The notes: generated by a model not told the origin, from the letters alone. A stretch of DNA of 64,000 bases from Cyanodermella asteris (GCA_900618795.1 UYJD01000005.1:273503-337502), one strand, 5' to 3'. Counted from the first letter of the stretch, positions 9,951-22,243 are shown. Program-made: numbers and translations.

Positions 9951-11437
9951 CTACATCATTGACAGCGGCGAGGAGTTGGCGTAAGCCATCGGCTTGATGT
10001 CTGGATGCGGCACGGCATCGAATTGCTTGAATTCGAGCTTGAGTTCGGGGCCAATATTGATATAAGCTCCTTTGTTTGAGGTGCTGTCGCAATAGTTTGG
10101 CGCCGAGAAGACTGTGATGCAGCGTCCATCATGTTCCACCTCGTAGCCGTCCATCCTGACCTCGTGACTTCGAATGATAGCCTCAAGTCCATTGGCTTCG
10201 CAGAATCTCTTCGTGACATCTGGACCAAATTGTAAACCAACGCCTCGCTTGCTGGGGCCTCGCCCTGGCTGTTTTTGGGGATCAGTCCACAGCATCTCCA
10301 TCATCAGGCCAGCTTGACCGGGTTGTCTTTGGTTATGGCGGTTCAGTTTTCGAACGTCGTCAAGAGTGATCTTATCCTCCGAGAAGAGACCGCCGTGAAG
10401 AACGAAATATTTCTTGCCGATCAAAGTGGCAAGAGGCAGAGCCGAAAAGCTTTCGGAAAACAGCTTGAAGACGCGATCGTTGTATTTGGCCTTGCACTCT
10501 CCTTCGAAGCCGTAGACCTTGTTCATGTCATCGGTCTCGTGGTTGCCTCTGTTCAAGAACATTCCGTTTGGTCTTAGCCACTTGTAAGCGTACAGCAGCA
10601 ACGCGATCTCTGTGGACCACGAGCCTCTGTCGACAAAGTCGCCGTTAAAGAGATAAGCATGTTTATCCGTTGGGTAACCATTCAACTTGAAGATCTCCAA
10701 CAGATCAAAGAACTGACCATGAGTGTCGCCGCAAACTGTCAGCTGTTTGCCGTCCTCGACTCCCGTCTCCACCATGGTAGGCTCGTTATATACCAGGTCA
10801 TTGACGGCCTTCAGAATCTGGTAGACATACTTTCTGTGAAGTTTCTTGCCATTCTTGAACCTTTCAATCATGTCATCAATGAATTCCTGCGTCATTTCGT
10901 CACCAAGCTCGGCTCCGTCGTAGTTTGCGTCGACGGCTATCGATTCAATGTCAAGATCAAGGAAGGCTGATGGAGCGTCTTCGACTGCAATTGCGTGAGC
11001 AAATTCGAGAGCGCGGACAAGCTTCTGAGTCTCGGCATGCTTTGCCTTGATGTCAGGGTTCTTGGGTTCCTTTTGAGCGCACGTCTTGAGGTCTTTCAAG
11101 GCCTCCTTCGCCTTGGCAATGGCCAGGTTAGCCGTAGCTCGTCTATAATAAGCTTTGACATAGTCGGGATTCAACTCGACAGCTTTGGTGGCGTCTGCTA
11201 TGGCGTATCCGTAGGCCTCGAGTTTGATGTGTGCCTGACACGGAGCGTTAGCAAGCAGCCAAGAGTCGGGCGGCGGGACGCAATTACCTGAGCACGGTTG
11301 CAATAGAAAGTTGAGTCCTTGTCAAAAGCCTCTATAGCCTTGGTGTAATATTCAATAGCACCTGGCCAGTCATGACTTTTGATTGCCGCATTGCCCTTGA
11401 GCTTGAGGTCAAGGGCGTCCTGGGGAACAGCGCTCAT
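9951..11437 (-). CDS. ppt1: Serine/threonine protein phosphatase 5 (PPT1), TPR plus PPP catalytic domain
   Basis: PP5 dephosphorylates Hsp90 co-chaperones and other clients; its TPR domain binds the Hsp90 C-terminus and auto-inhibits the enzyme. Two exons (11437-11288, 11234-9951) with a 53-bp intron (11235-11287) give 477 residues. Three TPR repeats fill about residues 1-110; the intron cuts the second, and the splice restores FYCNRAQAHIKLEAYGYAI. The PPP signatures are intact: GDTHGQ (219-224), GDFVDRG (248-254), RGNHE (279-283), then HGGLF, RSHE and SAPNYCD towards the C-terminus, which supply the two-metal site and catalytic His. The length equals that of the usual family member. The start MSAVPQDALDLK is the first ATG. 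It is divergent from SPT4, 613 bp apart. Confidence 0.96.
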
Positions 11438-12050
11438 GGTGGTGTAAATTTGCCTGATGCAGGTGTGCAGCGAGGATGCAAAGGTCAGTCAATATTCGAT
11501 AGACGCAGCATGGGTTACAGGCTCGCGGATCGGAGGGTGACTGCAGGCCAAGAGCAGATTGGAAGCAGGGCGGGAAAAAAAGCACGTGAGGAGTCTAGAG
11601 TGGGAATTTCGAGGGCGCGAAGTTGAAGCATCGCAGGCCGCAATGACGAAGATCTGCACTGCCAAAGTCGCCCAGACGTCTCTGCACTGGCTGCCTCCTC
11701 AACTGCCAGCTGGCCTCGGACGCAAAGCGTTAGCAACTGTATAGGCCTGCGCAGGCGAAATTGTACAGACCTTGACGAGGAGTCGCATACACAGCGCGCC
11801 GGGCAAGCTGGCTGTGAAGTTCTTGGTGACTTGTTGAGTCAATCAGCGCGCCGGCAACGCGGGTGTCCATGCCCGCGCTAAGCCCGAAGCAGCGGCCGAC
11901 CAGACCTGTCACTTCGAGTTCGAGAGTTCGACATTGTCTCTGCTTGTCGCCTACTTGAACGATAGTACCTACCTTTCCTTGCACTCATCAACTCTCCTCT
12001 TCCATCTCCGACTCCAGGCTCACACCGACTGACCACACTCAGCCGACATC
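11438..12050. promoter_or_regulatory. divergent intergenic region PPT1 / SPT4
   Basis: A 613-bp stretch between start codons. It must contain both promoters. The SPT4 side is pyrimidine-rich on the plus strand just before the ATG (tcatcaactctcctcttcc). No canonical TATA box is seen. Confidence 0.45.
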
Positions 12051-12478
12051 ATGCCTAGTTCGAACTACGTCGCCCCTTCACAGGCTCGCCATCTGCGTGC
12101 CTGCATGATCTGCTCCTTTGTCTCTACCCAAAGTCGCTTCATTCAGGTTCGTCGAAATCCGAGACCAGACGATGAGGCATGTTACTGACAATATTCCAGG
12201 AAGGATGCCCTAACTGCGACCACATCATATCCTACAAAGGCGAGCCCCAGACTGTCACCGACTGCACATCCCAGGTCTTCGAAGGCCTCTGTCATATTGC
12301 CGATCCCTCTATAAGCTGGGTAGCTCGCTGGCAGCGCCTCGACAAGTTCGTCCCTGGAATGTACGCTGTCAAGGTCGTTGGTATTTTACCCGAGGAGGCT
12401 GTCGATGCGCTTGCTTCTGCTGGTCTTCCGTATATTCCGCGAGATGGAAGAGAGCCTGAGGACGTGGAGGGGAGATGA
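12051..12478 (+). CDS. spt4: Transcription elongation factor Spt4
   Basis: Spt4 pairs with the NGN domain of Spt5 (DSIF) to keep RNA polymerase II processive and to act at heterochromatin. Two exons (12051-12146, 12200-12478) with a 53-bp intron give 124 residues, the expected size. The four zinc ligands are at C18, C21, C35 and C38 (ACMICSF and GCPNCDH); the intron falls between the two pairs. The Spt5-facing region has [24 protein letters not shown]-type conserved sequence, of which ARWQR and [10 protein letters not shown] are visible. The start ATG lies after a cgacatc context and is the only one that gives the first zinc pair. Confidence 0.95.
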
Positions 12479-13634
12479 GCTGCGCAGATAATGATACAGA
12501 AGTGACGACCAGAGCTCCGACCCTATGGGCCACAACATGAGTTGATTCTTATTGGCGACGGCGTTGGGCAAGTTGGGTTTAGGCCGCCATGCTATGCTTC
12601 CTCAGCAACAGTCCTTGCCAATTCTGTGGACAGCCATACCAGCCTTAGTCGGTAAAACGCCCTCCTGAAGGAACGGCCACAAGTCGATCCGCTCATTCAA
12701 ACCGCCCGAGAAACCCAGAACTATCCGTTAGCTTGTTAGGACATGCGGGGGTGTTCACCTCGACGTCCGTACGGCCAATAGCTCGTCTACAGAGCTACAA
12801 TATTCTTGTCATGATACCGAAAGACTGGAAAGCAAGATCCGAACGTTTGTACCTCCTTCAAGCTATCTTGCAGCGGATACTACTTCGGATTGAATGCCCA
12901 TCTTAGCGGAAGGTGCAGACTGGATTATCGCCCAAACTCTTGGGTTTCATGGGCTCGGCACCTGTGCTGTGTAGGCGAACGAAAGTATGTACATGGATAT
13001 CTATTTCAGAACTCACCTCAGTTTCCGAGACGTGAGGTTCGGCGCATGGATTGGCTTGCGCACAGGACGACACTCTACCTTCCGCCTTATGTCCAGTCTT
13101 GCAGAACTGGTCCGATTTTTCCGTAACACAAGCAAGGTTCCGGTTGTGAAAAAGTGTTCAAAATTGGTCCGAGCCATAGTCACATTTTTTGATAGCGTTA
13201 TGCCTGAACTCCCTGTGTCAATTTACGGGATAGCCTCATTCCGTGACTTCCACTTCAGGACCGTAGTACTACTTCCAACCCCAAATTATGTAGGAGACAA
13301 GCCCTAACAGACCGGTACCAGAGAACATAACAATAGCGTAGTTCATGCTAGCGGCTTGCTGGTGTTGCTGGCGGACAGACGCTGAACAAAAGGAGCTGAA
13401 CCATGTACGCGCACGCAAACATATTTACCGCGATCCCGAACCAGCCGCGCATGCAGACCGGTCGCTAGATGGGGTGACCCTCAGCCTCGGTAGGATCCCG
13501 AACCAAACTACCTACCTGCTTGGATCAGATTACAGTATTACTTTGTTCATTTTTCTAGTCATGACCTGTGCGGCTGCTTGATCATTATCTTCTATTATAA
13601 ATGCGGGGTGCTCTTTACAAGAGACCCTCGCGCC
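12479..13634. other. intergenic upstream of CAB2
   Basis: About 1.15 kb. Short frames at 12890-13307 have no recognisable motif and atypical composition. The right end holds a TATA-like element, listed separately. Otherwise nothing is seen. Confidence 0.45.
13596..13602 (+). promoter_or_regulatory. possible TATA box of CAB2
   Basis: TATAAAT lies 33-39 bases before the CAB2 start codon. It is close to the ATG, which would give a very short leader, so it may instead be a chance match. Confidence 0.3.
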
Positions 13635-14648
13635 ATGTCAGCCATGGAGGCACAGCCAGAGGACGAAAGCTTTTTCACTGAGAACCCTCCATCTTCAAGC
13701 TGCCATGAGCAGAGCCACCCGATTGGTTCGTTCCTCGAAGTACATGCGAATAAAGATGGTCAGCGGAGACCCATTGTTGTGGTTACGTCCGGTGGCACGA
13801 CAGTCAACCTCGAGAAGAACACTGTGAGATTCATCGACAATTTTTCGGTAGGAACACGAGGTGCAACCTCTGTCGAGGAGTTCCTCAAGCATGGCTATGC
13901 TGTCATCTTTCTCTACAGACGGGGCTCGATGATGCCTTTTGCACGCCAACTGATTCATGCTGCCTCCGGACTTTTCGATCTGATGACAGTGGATGAAGCA
14001 GGCAGAGCCGTTATTGATCAAAGTCGAGACGTGTCCAAGATCAACCAAGCCGTTTCGGACTATCGCAGATACGCAGCTGCTCAGCAATTACTGCAGGTCC
14101 CATACACTACTGTGATAGACTATCTCTGGCTACTGCGTCTGCTAGCTCAAAAGCTACAGCCATTCGGAGCCCGAACCATGTTCTACCTGGCTGCGGCCGT
14201 CTCAGACTTCTACATACCAGGTTTCAAAATGGCCCAGCATAAAATTCAGTCCTCTCAAGCCGAACATGCATCTGCACCAACAGGGGCGCTGCCGTCATCG
14301 GGAACTGTCGTCCAAGATGGCAAACTGACACTCATACTGGAGCCGGTACCAAAGTTCCTGGCAAAGCTGATCACAGATTGGGCACCAGCCGCACTGATTG
14401 TCTCCTTCAAGTTGGAAACAGATCCCGAGATCTTGATTCGCAAGGCTAAAGGCGCTCTGGAAAAGTACCATCACCGCGTGGTGATTGGCAACTTGCTTGA
14501 GACCAGAGCTAAGGAGGTCGTTTTGGTGCGTGGAGATGAGGAGCCGAGGTGGGTCCGGAAAACAGACACCGATGACTCGATCGAGTCTGTCTTTGTTCCC
14601 GAGATTGTGCAGCTACAGAAAGAGATCATGACCACCGCAGGACGCTGA
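13635..14648 (+). CDS. cab2: Phosphopantothenate-cysteine ligase (PPCS, CAB2)
   Basis: This enzyme condenses 4'-phosphopantothenate with cysteine in the second step of coenzyme A synthesis. A single exon gives 337 residues. The Rossmann-type N-terminal signature [20 protein letters not shown], followed by [20 protein letters not shown], is diagnostic of eukaryotic PPCS; it contains the nucleotide-binding glycines. [12 protein letters not shown] in the middle is the conserved substrate-binding segment, and [10 protein letters not shown] with VIGNLL near the end complete the family core. The frame is open about 19 codons further upstream, but I choose the ATG at 13635 ([10 protein letters not shown]) because the preceding part is not protein-like. 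The gene ends 57 bp from the convergent molybdopterin synthase gene. Confidence 0.93.
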   Translation: MSAMEAQPEDESFFTENPPSSSCHEQSHPIGSFLEVHANKDGQRRPIVVVTSGGTTVNLEKNTVRFIDNFSVGTRGATSVEEFLKHGYAVIFLYRRGSMMPFARQLIHAASGLFDLMTVDEAGRAVIDQSRDVSKINQAVSDYRRYAAAQQLLQVPYTTVIDYLWLLRLLAQKLQPFGARTMFYLAAAVSDFYIPGFKMAQHKIQSSQAEHASAPTGALPSSGTVVQDGKLTLILEPVPKFLAKLITDWAPAALIVSFKLETDPEILIRKAKGALEKYHHRVVIGNLLETRAKEVVLVRGDEEPRWVRKTDTDDSIESVFVPEIVQLQKEIMTTAGR

Positions 14649-14705
14649 AGCTGAGGTCAGCGTCTCCAAGCTTTCAGAGAGAGCCGATGTCGGTGGATCT
14701 TGGTG

Positions 14706-15218
14706 TCAATCAATCCTCGTGCCCATCTTGCCATCTCGATTGGCTTTATACATGCCCTCGCCTTCATCGCCTTCCAACTTCTCAAGCTTCCAAATTTCGA
14801 CACGGTCCTTGCATAGCTCGAGTGCTTCTTCCCCAGCCCTCCAGCCTTCTGATCGGTGCGCCGTGCTCACAGCAATAACGATGCTCTCCTCCTCAATCGC
14901 AACCGGGCCAAGCCTATGCTGGATACATATGCCAAACAATTCGTACTTTGTGCGAAGCTCACGTGCGATCGCCTGAAGGGTGCGCATTGCACGCGGGACA
15001 TACGATGAATATGATAAAGATTTTACCTGTTTACCGCCAAACGTGTCCCGAGTAGTACCCACGAAAACAACGGTAGCTCCTGCGGAAGGCGAACGCACCT
15101 TGGCGATGGCGAGGGCAGTATTGAGAGGCGCTTCCGTTATCAAAAGAAAAGTGCGATCCTCTGTGAGCGTAGATATAGCAGACGCATGGTCCGAGGCAAA
15201 TTTCTCAGCACTCGCCAT
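14706..15218 (-). CDS. cnxH: Molybdopterin synthase catalytic (large) subunit, MoaE/MOCS2B type
   Basis: It converts precursor Z (cyclic pyranopterin monophosphate) to molybdopterin using sulfur delivered by the thiocarboxylated small subunit. The cofactor serves nitrate reductase, xanthine dehydrogenase and sulfite oxidase. A single exon of 170 residues fits the MoaE family size. Visible signatures are VVFVGTTRDTFGGKQVKSLS, the stretch IQHRLGPVAIEEESIVIAVS with the conserved HRLG, then STAHRS and the lysines of VEIWKLEKLEGDE near the end that line the active site. The frame is open 71 codons upstream, but the ATG at 15218 (MASAEKFASD) is the best start. The symbol follows the Aspergillus naming for the large subunit. 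It is divergent from the RNA-binding gene (304 bp) and convergent with CAB2. Confidence 0.9.
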   Translation of the reverse strand: MASAEKFASDHASAISTLTEDRTFLLITEAPLNTALAIAKVRSPSAGATVVFVGTTRDTFGGKQVKSLSYSSYVPRAMRTLQAIARELRTKYELFGICIQHRLGPVAIEEESIVIAVSTAHRSEGWRAGEEALELCKDRVEIWKLEKLEGDEGEGMYKANRDGKMGTRID

Positions 15219-15522
15219 CGTGTGTGTCGTAGCCGTGTCCTCGAAGAATATCTTCAAGCTCAACTCCCACGGAGGATACAGGAGACAAGAACAGACTGTG
15301 GTGAAGAGGTGCCAGATACGCCAAAGATACTGAGTTGGAGTTGGCCTGCCGCGGTGATTGTTGCGTATGCGGCAAAGTTTGGTAGCGCACGTGGTTGATG
15401 ATCCTCGCGCAATCGGCGAACTTCCTAACATTCCTTTGCATCAACCTCTGAAACACCTTGATCTTCATGCGCCTGCCGCCTCCTGGTCTTTGTTGACTAA
15501 TATTCGACCAGCTATTTTGACG

Positions 15523-18104
15523 ATGGCTTCACGTTGGCCCCATCGCAACGATGCCAACCAGCAGCAACAAAGATACGAGCCTGACGGCGGCATGTACGAC
15601 GACGAGCACTACGATCACCAAAGCGAGCGCGCAACGTCATGGCCCAAACCAAGCCCATCGCATGGTATTCGCTGAAAACGCGCCATTCCTAGTATCTTGA
15701 TCACGGAAGGATGCTAATATGGCTCGATGGAAGATCACAGCAGGATACCAACTCGGCGGGGACCAGACTGGGATTCACAATCGCGGGACCACGGTCTAGG
15801 ACAAGATGCTTCAAGAGACGGTCCTGGCATGCAAATACGCGGTCGTGCAACATTTCCGGGTCGCTACAGATCTCAAGAGTATCGAGACAGGGACAGAGAG
15901 GACTATGCGTCACGCCGATATTCGAGCCGCAGTCCCAGTTCTGGCCGCCGTAGGAGCAGAAGTCGAAGCTACAGTCCGCAAAACCGACCTCGACATCCTG
16001 GACAGCCCAACAGAGAAGTGATGCTGGATGGTCTACCTCAGAGCATGGATGAACAAGACGTTGGCCACCCCCACGCATGATGTCGGATCTCTTCCGCATA
16101 AGCATCTGTTTGTACGCTCATTATGAACTTGGCTAAGATCTTGTCTCTGCTCGCAACAGATTGCACATGGCATGACAACTCAATATCGAACTGGAAAACT
16201 CGAAGATATTCGTATCATCCGTGATCGCCGCTCCGGTATGTCCAGTTCCAGTGTGAATCAAGCTCAGGCCAGTGCTAATGCATCGTCAGGCGAATCTCGA
16301 GGCTTCGGATTTTTCAAGTTCTCCAGCCTGGAAGAATCACAGGCATTTGTGGAGTCGCACTTCCCGCACATACGTCTTCGATCACGAACATCTACTGGAG
16401 GCGACGATCCAGGCGTGCAAATTCGTATTGCGTACAGCCGTGAACGTGAAGACAGATCGAGGGCTGGTGAGGGTGCTTCTGGCGACTGGACTTGCGTATT
16501 TGTAGGCTCTTTCACTTCGCGGGCTCGGACGGCATGCTGATACTGTACAGTGCTCCACACTCAACTTTTCCAGCAGAGATGTCTGTTTCAAGTGCAACTC
16601 ACCCCCGGTTGGTAAGCTGCCTCAATTGTCAAATCAACCATAGATGCATGCTGACCGATCAGACATGGCTGCGTACCAGGCTCAAGCCCGACAACAGGAG
16701 TTTCTCAACAGTGGTGACAGTGATGCTGCGATACAAGGACCCTCGTCTCAATTCCTCCTGATTCGTGGCCTAGAACTCAATGTCACAGAAGAGCTTCTCG
16801 CTAAGGGCGTTTCAAAGCTATTAAAGCCTGGCCAAAACCAAGCGCAACCAGCGAAGAAAGCAAAGGTGTCTTCCACGACTGATGACACAAACCTCGGGGC
16901 TCGTGACGGCAGCATCAGACGAGTCCTTCTTGTGCGAGATCGCCACACTGATGAGACTTGGCGATATGGATTTGCTGAGTTCGCTACTGTCGACGACGCT
17001 ACGGCTGCCATGGCTCGCTTCAGTTCGTTTGATGAATTCACAATCTCGTCCAAACCTGTTAGTGTATCATACATACACACAGGAGTCTTCGTTCCGGTCT
17101 TTGAAGCCACGGAAGAGTGCTTTGCCTTCTCTCCAATTGGGAACTCGGCAACGAAGCTGCGGTACTGGAATGAACATGCATATATTAGCCAGTTTACTGT
17201 CACCAGTCCGGAAGAAGACACTGCCGCTGTCGAAGCCAGCAAAGCCAAATTGGCGACCGACCTTGCCGTCGCAGCTGCTCACAAAGAGGGGCTTGTGCCG
17301 ATAAGCGAGGAGCAAGATGCGAAAATGAAGAAGCGCAAGGCAGAAGCAAAAGAGGAGGCAAAGAGCAAGAAGTCGACACCCGCCCACCTCCAGTTTTGGA
17401 GCAATCGTCATGCTGAGCTCCACGGCATCAAATCCAAGCCAAATGCCGATGGTGTCAGCAATGACGAGGGATCGCCCCAACCGGCAGGATCGAAGACGAG
17501 CCAGGAACCCTCACAGCAGTCATATGCCGATCCAAAGAAAATGTGCTGCTATCTCTGCTCACGCCAATTCAAGACGATAGCCGAGGTCAATAAGCACGAG
17601 CGGCTCAGTGAGCTGCACCGGAACAACCTAGGGAACGAGGAACTCCAAAAGAAAGCTCTCGCTAAGCTCGAAAAGGCGGGTTTATCTATTGTACCAGCTG
17701 CGACAGCGGATGACGAGGGCAACGAGTACCGCGATCGTGCCAAGGAACGTCGTCAAGCATTTGGTACGTCGAACAAGATATCGCTGCCAATGAAGAAAAA
17801 ACTCCCGGAAGAGCGCAAGGAAGAAAGTATGGCAGCATCCGCCGGCCCTGCAGCTCCTTCGAAAGGTGCAGCGCTACTTGGCAAGATGGGCTGGACGGCG
17901 GGTGAAGGACTTGGAGCTCGAAGTGAGGGGCGGGCAGATACCATTGCGACGAACGTGTACGCTGCAGGAGTTGGTCTTGGAGCCGAAGGTGGCAAACTTG
18001 GTGATGCAGTGGAAGAAGCCGCCAGGAACTCGAGAGGAGATTACAAGGAGTTTCTGCAAAAGACCAAGGAAAACGCAAAAGCACGGTACGATAGCATGTC
18101 ATGA
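15523..18104 (+). CDS. RBM5/RBM10-like splicing protein: RRM, RanBP2 zinc finger, RRM, C2H2-type finger, G-patch
   Basis: Six exons (15523-15664, 15734-16059, 16160-16235, 16290-16501, 16551-16611, 16663-18104) give 752 residues. The N-terminus is rich in Arg, Ser, Asp and Tyr (RS-like). RRM1 follows with VMLDGLPQSMDEQD and the RNP1 motif ESRGFGFFKF. A RanBP2-type zinc finger spans an intron: DWTCVF joined to CSTLNFSSRDVCFKC gives the exact C-x2-C-x10-C-x2-C spacing, which fixes that splice. RRM2 has FLLIRGLELNVTEELL and YGFAEFAT. Next are a C2H2-like finger (CYLCSRQF ... HERLSELH) and a C-terminal G-patch (GKMGWTAGEGLGARSEG). This order matches the RBM5/RBM10 family, which acts in early spliceosome complexes and exon choice. 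The role in this fungus is inferred. The third intron (16060-16159) has a weak GTTGGC donor. Confidence 0.88.
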
Positions 18105-18179
18105 AAACGGCTTTCCAGGAATTGTGTCCGTCTGTATTAACACAAGACGCTCACTCATAAAGCTCTTCAACATGTTTCA

Positions 18180-19317
18180 TCATTCACCAGTCGTGCCACA
18201 TAACGCCAGTATATGCCCTTTCCGCATGATCTCTCCCTCTGTAATGCCATCTCTCCGCCCACTCTGGTCCGTCGCAACGACCTTTTCAACCCGTCCCTCC
18301 CCATCAACCAGAATCCTCCCCATTCGGCCATCGATCCACTCGACACCAATCTCCCTGCCGTCCGCGGACTTCGCTTTCACCTCGCTCCACCCCTCGGGCA
18401 ACGCATTCGCCAGCCTCTCGATCGCATCCGCCCTCCTCATCCCGGCCGCCAGCTCCATCTGCACTGCACGCACAAAGGGTGCCAAGCCGCGTTCCTCACC
18501 CGACTTTAGCTCGTCGGTATCCCGCGACAGGTACCGTCTCACGAAACGCGAGAGCGGGATCCAGCCAGGGAGGTCATGCTTCGCCACACGCCAGCAAAGC
18601 CTCTTCAAAGAAGTCACAGACCGCTCAAACACGGGCCCGTCCCCCTCGTGCTCGGAACCATTTTCGTCCACGTCCACGTCCACGTCCGCATCGGGCTCCA
18701 GTTCCAAGATCACGTAACTCGGACCCCGAAACGTCCGCTTGACCTGCTCGTACCGGTCGAATCGCAGACCCAGCACATCCGATCGGCCGTGGAACGCCGA
18801 GAAGAAGCCCGGGGTGGTTTGGGTCCGAGACACGTCTGGCCGCGAGCGTGGCGGTGCCCGCGTGCCAGGTGCGCCGGGTGCGGAGAGGAGGTTGGCGTCG
18901 AGCTCGGCCGAGGGGTCCCCTGGATTGAAGACGCTGATGCCGGTCAGCAGGCGGTGGGCTTGGACGGCGTTTGCGTGCGTCCGAGAGGCGATCAGAGTAT
19001 CGATGTGGCTTCGTTCCGAGCGGGTTGCTTGAGATTTGAGAGTCGTCGTCACGGTCGGGTTCGAGAGCGTGGCGGCCAGGAGGGCGCGTTTGCGAGATGA
19101 GAGAATGTTTACTGCAAGCATGGAAGTTTAGCAGTCAGAATTGAGGTGAGAAACGCGTCTGTTTTAGGTTCGTGCCCTATCAATGATGATGTACCGGGCT
19201 TTAGATACATCGGTCTGCACATCGTGAGACGCTTGAGTAGGAAGCCTTACTTTCGTCGCGGACGCGTTGGATCTCTGCGTCGAGCGAAGCGTCAGTGTTG
19301 GAAACGGAGGTGGGCAT
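18180..19317 (-). CDS. CENP-O-like kinetochore protein (Mcm21/Mal2 family)
   Basis: CENP-O proteins belong to the inner-kinetochore COMA/CCAN complex at centromeres. Two exons (19317-19251, 19111-18180) and a 139-bp intron give 332 residues. The N-terminus MPTSVSNTDASLDAEIQRVR, followed after the splice by INILSSRKRALLAATL, is the short coiled coil typical of fungal CENP-O proteins. The C-terminal half has a RWD-like region with GWIPLSRFVRRYL and the helix MRRADAIERLANALP. The middle is low-complexity, including a run of alternating Asp and Val (DADVDVDVDENG). The frame before 19317 is open but looks non-coding. The family call rests on pattern memory only; a profile search for the CENP-O domain would decide. 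The stop lies 75 bp from the convergent RNA-binding gene. Confidence 0.62.
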
Positions 19318-19953
19318 AACTGATGATGCGCGAGAGCCGAGGAGAATGCCTAACCAGGTAGTCAAATGTCTAAAAACGAATACGAGAAGAGACCGCTTTG
19401 CAGCAATCAGAATGAGAAATGTTCGTGATGGGATCACGACAGCTGAAACGGATGACACGCGTTCAGGCCCGGTCTGAAGCTCACGACCTTAGGTTTTGAC
19501 TGTCGACGCGAAAAACGCGCCACCAACCATGAGGCAGACTCAAGACACATCCAATTGAGCGGCCGCTTTGATACGACATCGCGACAGGGTCTACCTGATG
19601 CTGCCCAGAAAATGCCCAGTCTCATTTCACGAGGTCGGTTTGTTTTATGTTTCCCGTTGCGGCTGCTGGGCCGCACGAGTGGTTGGCAGCGATGCAGTGT
19701 GACAGCTCCGTGCATTCCGAACCCTGTCACGCAAAACGGCGAGATCACATTCGTTATCGCTAAACGCATGCGAAGACTATCCGCTCAGAGCAAAATGTGC
19801 TTCATTCAAAGTTCAAAGGTTTCAGTTCAGAAGCTTCTACTAAGCTCGTGGTATCAAGAGTTTCAGAACGCCAATCCAGGGGCCAATCACATCCACCCGC
19901 CCGACCCAATGTTGTTTTGCCCATTACATTCCACACTGAAAGTCATTCCTTGT
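19318..19953. other. intergenic
   Basis: A 636-bp stretch between the CENP-O-like start and the stop of the superoxide dismutase gene. It contains the promoter of the former and the 3' UTR of the latter. Long plus-strand frames that cross it overlap the dismutase on the opposite strand and look spurious. Confidence 0.45.
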
Positions 19954-20739
19954 TTACAAAACAAACGCTGCCACGGCCATAGCCATCGCACCGAGCGAAG
20001 CACCGACGGAAGCAGCGCCGTTGGCCGGTGTTATCGGGGCGCTGGTACTAGTAGGTTGAGACGGCCCAGCAGAGCCAGACGCAGAGCCAGAACTGGTGCC
20101 GGTCGGAGCTGGGTAGGGCGCAGCAGTACCGGCGCTGCCACCGCTGACGGGCTTGAAGTTGGCGCAGGCGATACGGGTCGTGTTAGCATAATGAATGACG
20201 ATCGACTTGTCGCCGTAGAATGCTGGGTTGCCCTGGACGTTGCTCGTGAAGGGATCGTTGTAGGTCACAGACCACGAAGAAGCGGTGATCTTGCCGTACT
20301 TTCCAGCCAAGTCGCCGACCTGGCACGTAGCTGGAGCAGAGGGGTCGCACGGGGGCTTCTCGCCACGGTTGGTCGGGTCGAGATGTGCGAGAGCAGTGGC
20401 GCACGATCCGTTGGCAGCAACCTCGTGAGCGTGGATGTGGTAGACTGCAATGCACAATTAGTATAATGTCTTAGAGTTGCTGCGGAGCTTTGGCAATGAC
20501 TTACGGTAGGGACCTCCAACCGACTGATCCGGAATATTGGCGAGGCTCACTTGGACGGTGGTACCAGTGCCGTTGGCGTTGCCGGTGACAAGGACTGAGC
20601 CGGTGATGCCAGCACCCGTCTTGCCGTCAAAAGTGGCAACGTATGCAGTACCTGGGGTGTTCTTATCAATGACCGGGGCGACAGGCTGCTGGGCAGCGGC
20701 GAGGCCGGCGATGGCCAGCATAGCGAATGAGGACTTCAT
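19954..20739 (-). CDS. Extracellular Cu-only superoxide dismutase-like protein, probable GPI anchor
   Basis: It likely dismutates superoxide at the cell surface, as the Candida SOD4/5/6 group does. Two exons (20739-20505, 20444-19954) and a 60-bp intron give 241 residues. A signal peptide starts the protein (MKSSFAMLAIAGLAAAQ). The Cu/Zn-SOD fold signatures are YHIHAHEV (two His copper ligands, restored by the splice), CATALAHLDP (third His) and KSIVIHYANTTRIACANF (fourth His), plus cysteines able to form the intrasubunit disulfide. The usual zinc-loop His/Asp set is missing, as in Cu-only fungal enzymes. The C-terminus is a Ser/Thr/Pro/Gly-rich linker followed by a hydrophobic tail (GAMAMAVAAFVL), which fits GPI anchoring. 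A 1.5-kb upstream intergenic region is available for regulation. Confidence 0.85.
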
Positions 20740-22243
20740 CTTTTGGGAGTGATCGTTTGTGTAGAGGTATTGTTCAAACGAGGGATTTTCTCAAGGACCG
20801 GATGCTCCAAGAGAGTAAGATGCAAGGAGCAGGCTCGGAGAAAGATTATGCAGGTAGAAATTGGTGTGCGTCTGTGGGATGACGTGAAGCAGAAGAAAGA
20901 GCCTCAATGAAAACAGTCAACACGTGAAGGCTTGGGCTGAAACCCGACAACGACTGGCGGTGAGAAGGAGGCAGCTTCACACGCTCAGAGTGAAGAGTGG
21001 TGAATGCGATGTGGTGACTGGAGCCAGAAAGCGAAAGCGATTCAGGAGAATTTGAAGGCAGGAGCGGAAGACGAGTTGGGAAGGTGCGTCTGTCTCACAG
21101 CTATATGTCCGCTTGGCCCCTTCGCTCGCCCAACACGCACAAATCACGCACGAGCCAAAGACGTCCGAGGCACCGCCCACTGAGCGATGAGCCCCGTCTT
21201 GCTGGGTCGACTGAATTGTCTGGCCTCGACCGCAGCCACTTGCCGGCTTTCCCAACGCCAGGGCAACACGCTCGCGCGCTTGGAGAAGGTACTTGCGAAA
21301 GTCGTGCGGCCAGGCGGTCCACAATTAGAAGCACGAAACCGGGTAAAAAGGTGAGGACCTCTGCTAAGCTTTTGGGGCGCATGCAGTCGTGGAATGATTG
21401 CAACGTAGGCTGGCCCTTACGTTAACTGGCATGCAGCTGAGCTAAGGTGAAACCTTGCTGGCAGTTACTCTGAAATCGGCCTCAATTTTCCTCCGAGTCG
21501 TACGTGTGCTGATGCGATTGGGATGAAGGTACACCTGTCAGTTACCTCGTGAAAAGGCTCTTGCAGAGCGCCGCGTGGCAGAAAAGCCTCAAACGGCTCG
21601 AGACATGGTCGGCAGTGTTTATGTTGACATACGAGAGGCCGAATCGTTGACCCACGTCCATGTGAGCCCCATCCCTTCGGCCCATGACAAGTACCGAAGC
21701 AAGAATTTTGGCGTCGCACAATTTGACGACGGCCCCAGCCATCGACAATCAAGGCGCTGCGGAGACTGGAGTGCACGAGACGGATGGCGGCGCTTTGCAG
21801 TCTCGATCTGGGCTGCAATTGCTATGTTTGGTGTTTGGCTGGGCGGCTCTCGACCTTCGCTGTTAGCCTGTTTCAGCAGAGAACCACATTCGCCGGCTGT
21901 CGGTTGGCCAATGAAGATCCCTGTTTCAGCAACCTTGCAGCCGTGGCGCCGCCTTGGCCATGCTCGAGCCGCTCGGGCAATCTCCTCCACTCTGGGGGGC
22001 AACGTATAATAAGAGTGCACCTGATTGGGGGAGAAATTACGGCTCCTTCGATCTGTAACTTTGTCGGAATGCATCCGTGTGACACCACTGACAGGTCGAG
22101 GCTCTCCTCTACACAGTCGTCTTACGTCTTGCGACAGTACGTGCCCTGCGATTCCAATCACGCACAAGAATGAGCTCGAGCTCCCACTGCTCTGGCAAAC
22201 GGGGTATCATACAATAGTAAATCTCGTCCTCAGAGTGCAGCTT
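20740..22243. other. intergenic upstream of the SOD gene
   Basis: About 1.5 kb holding the dismutase promoter and the NUP120 3' end. Frames of up to 182 codons on either strand overlap each other and show no motif. Nothing firm is seen. Confidence 0.45.

Noticed and set aside
19555-20466. 303-codon plus-strand frame
   Set aside because: It lies opposite the superoxide dismutase exon and has an Arg/Gly/Ser composition typical of shadow frames.
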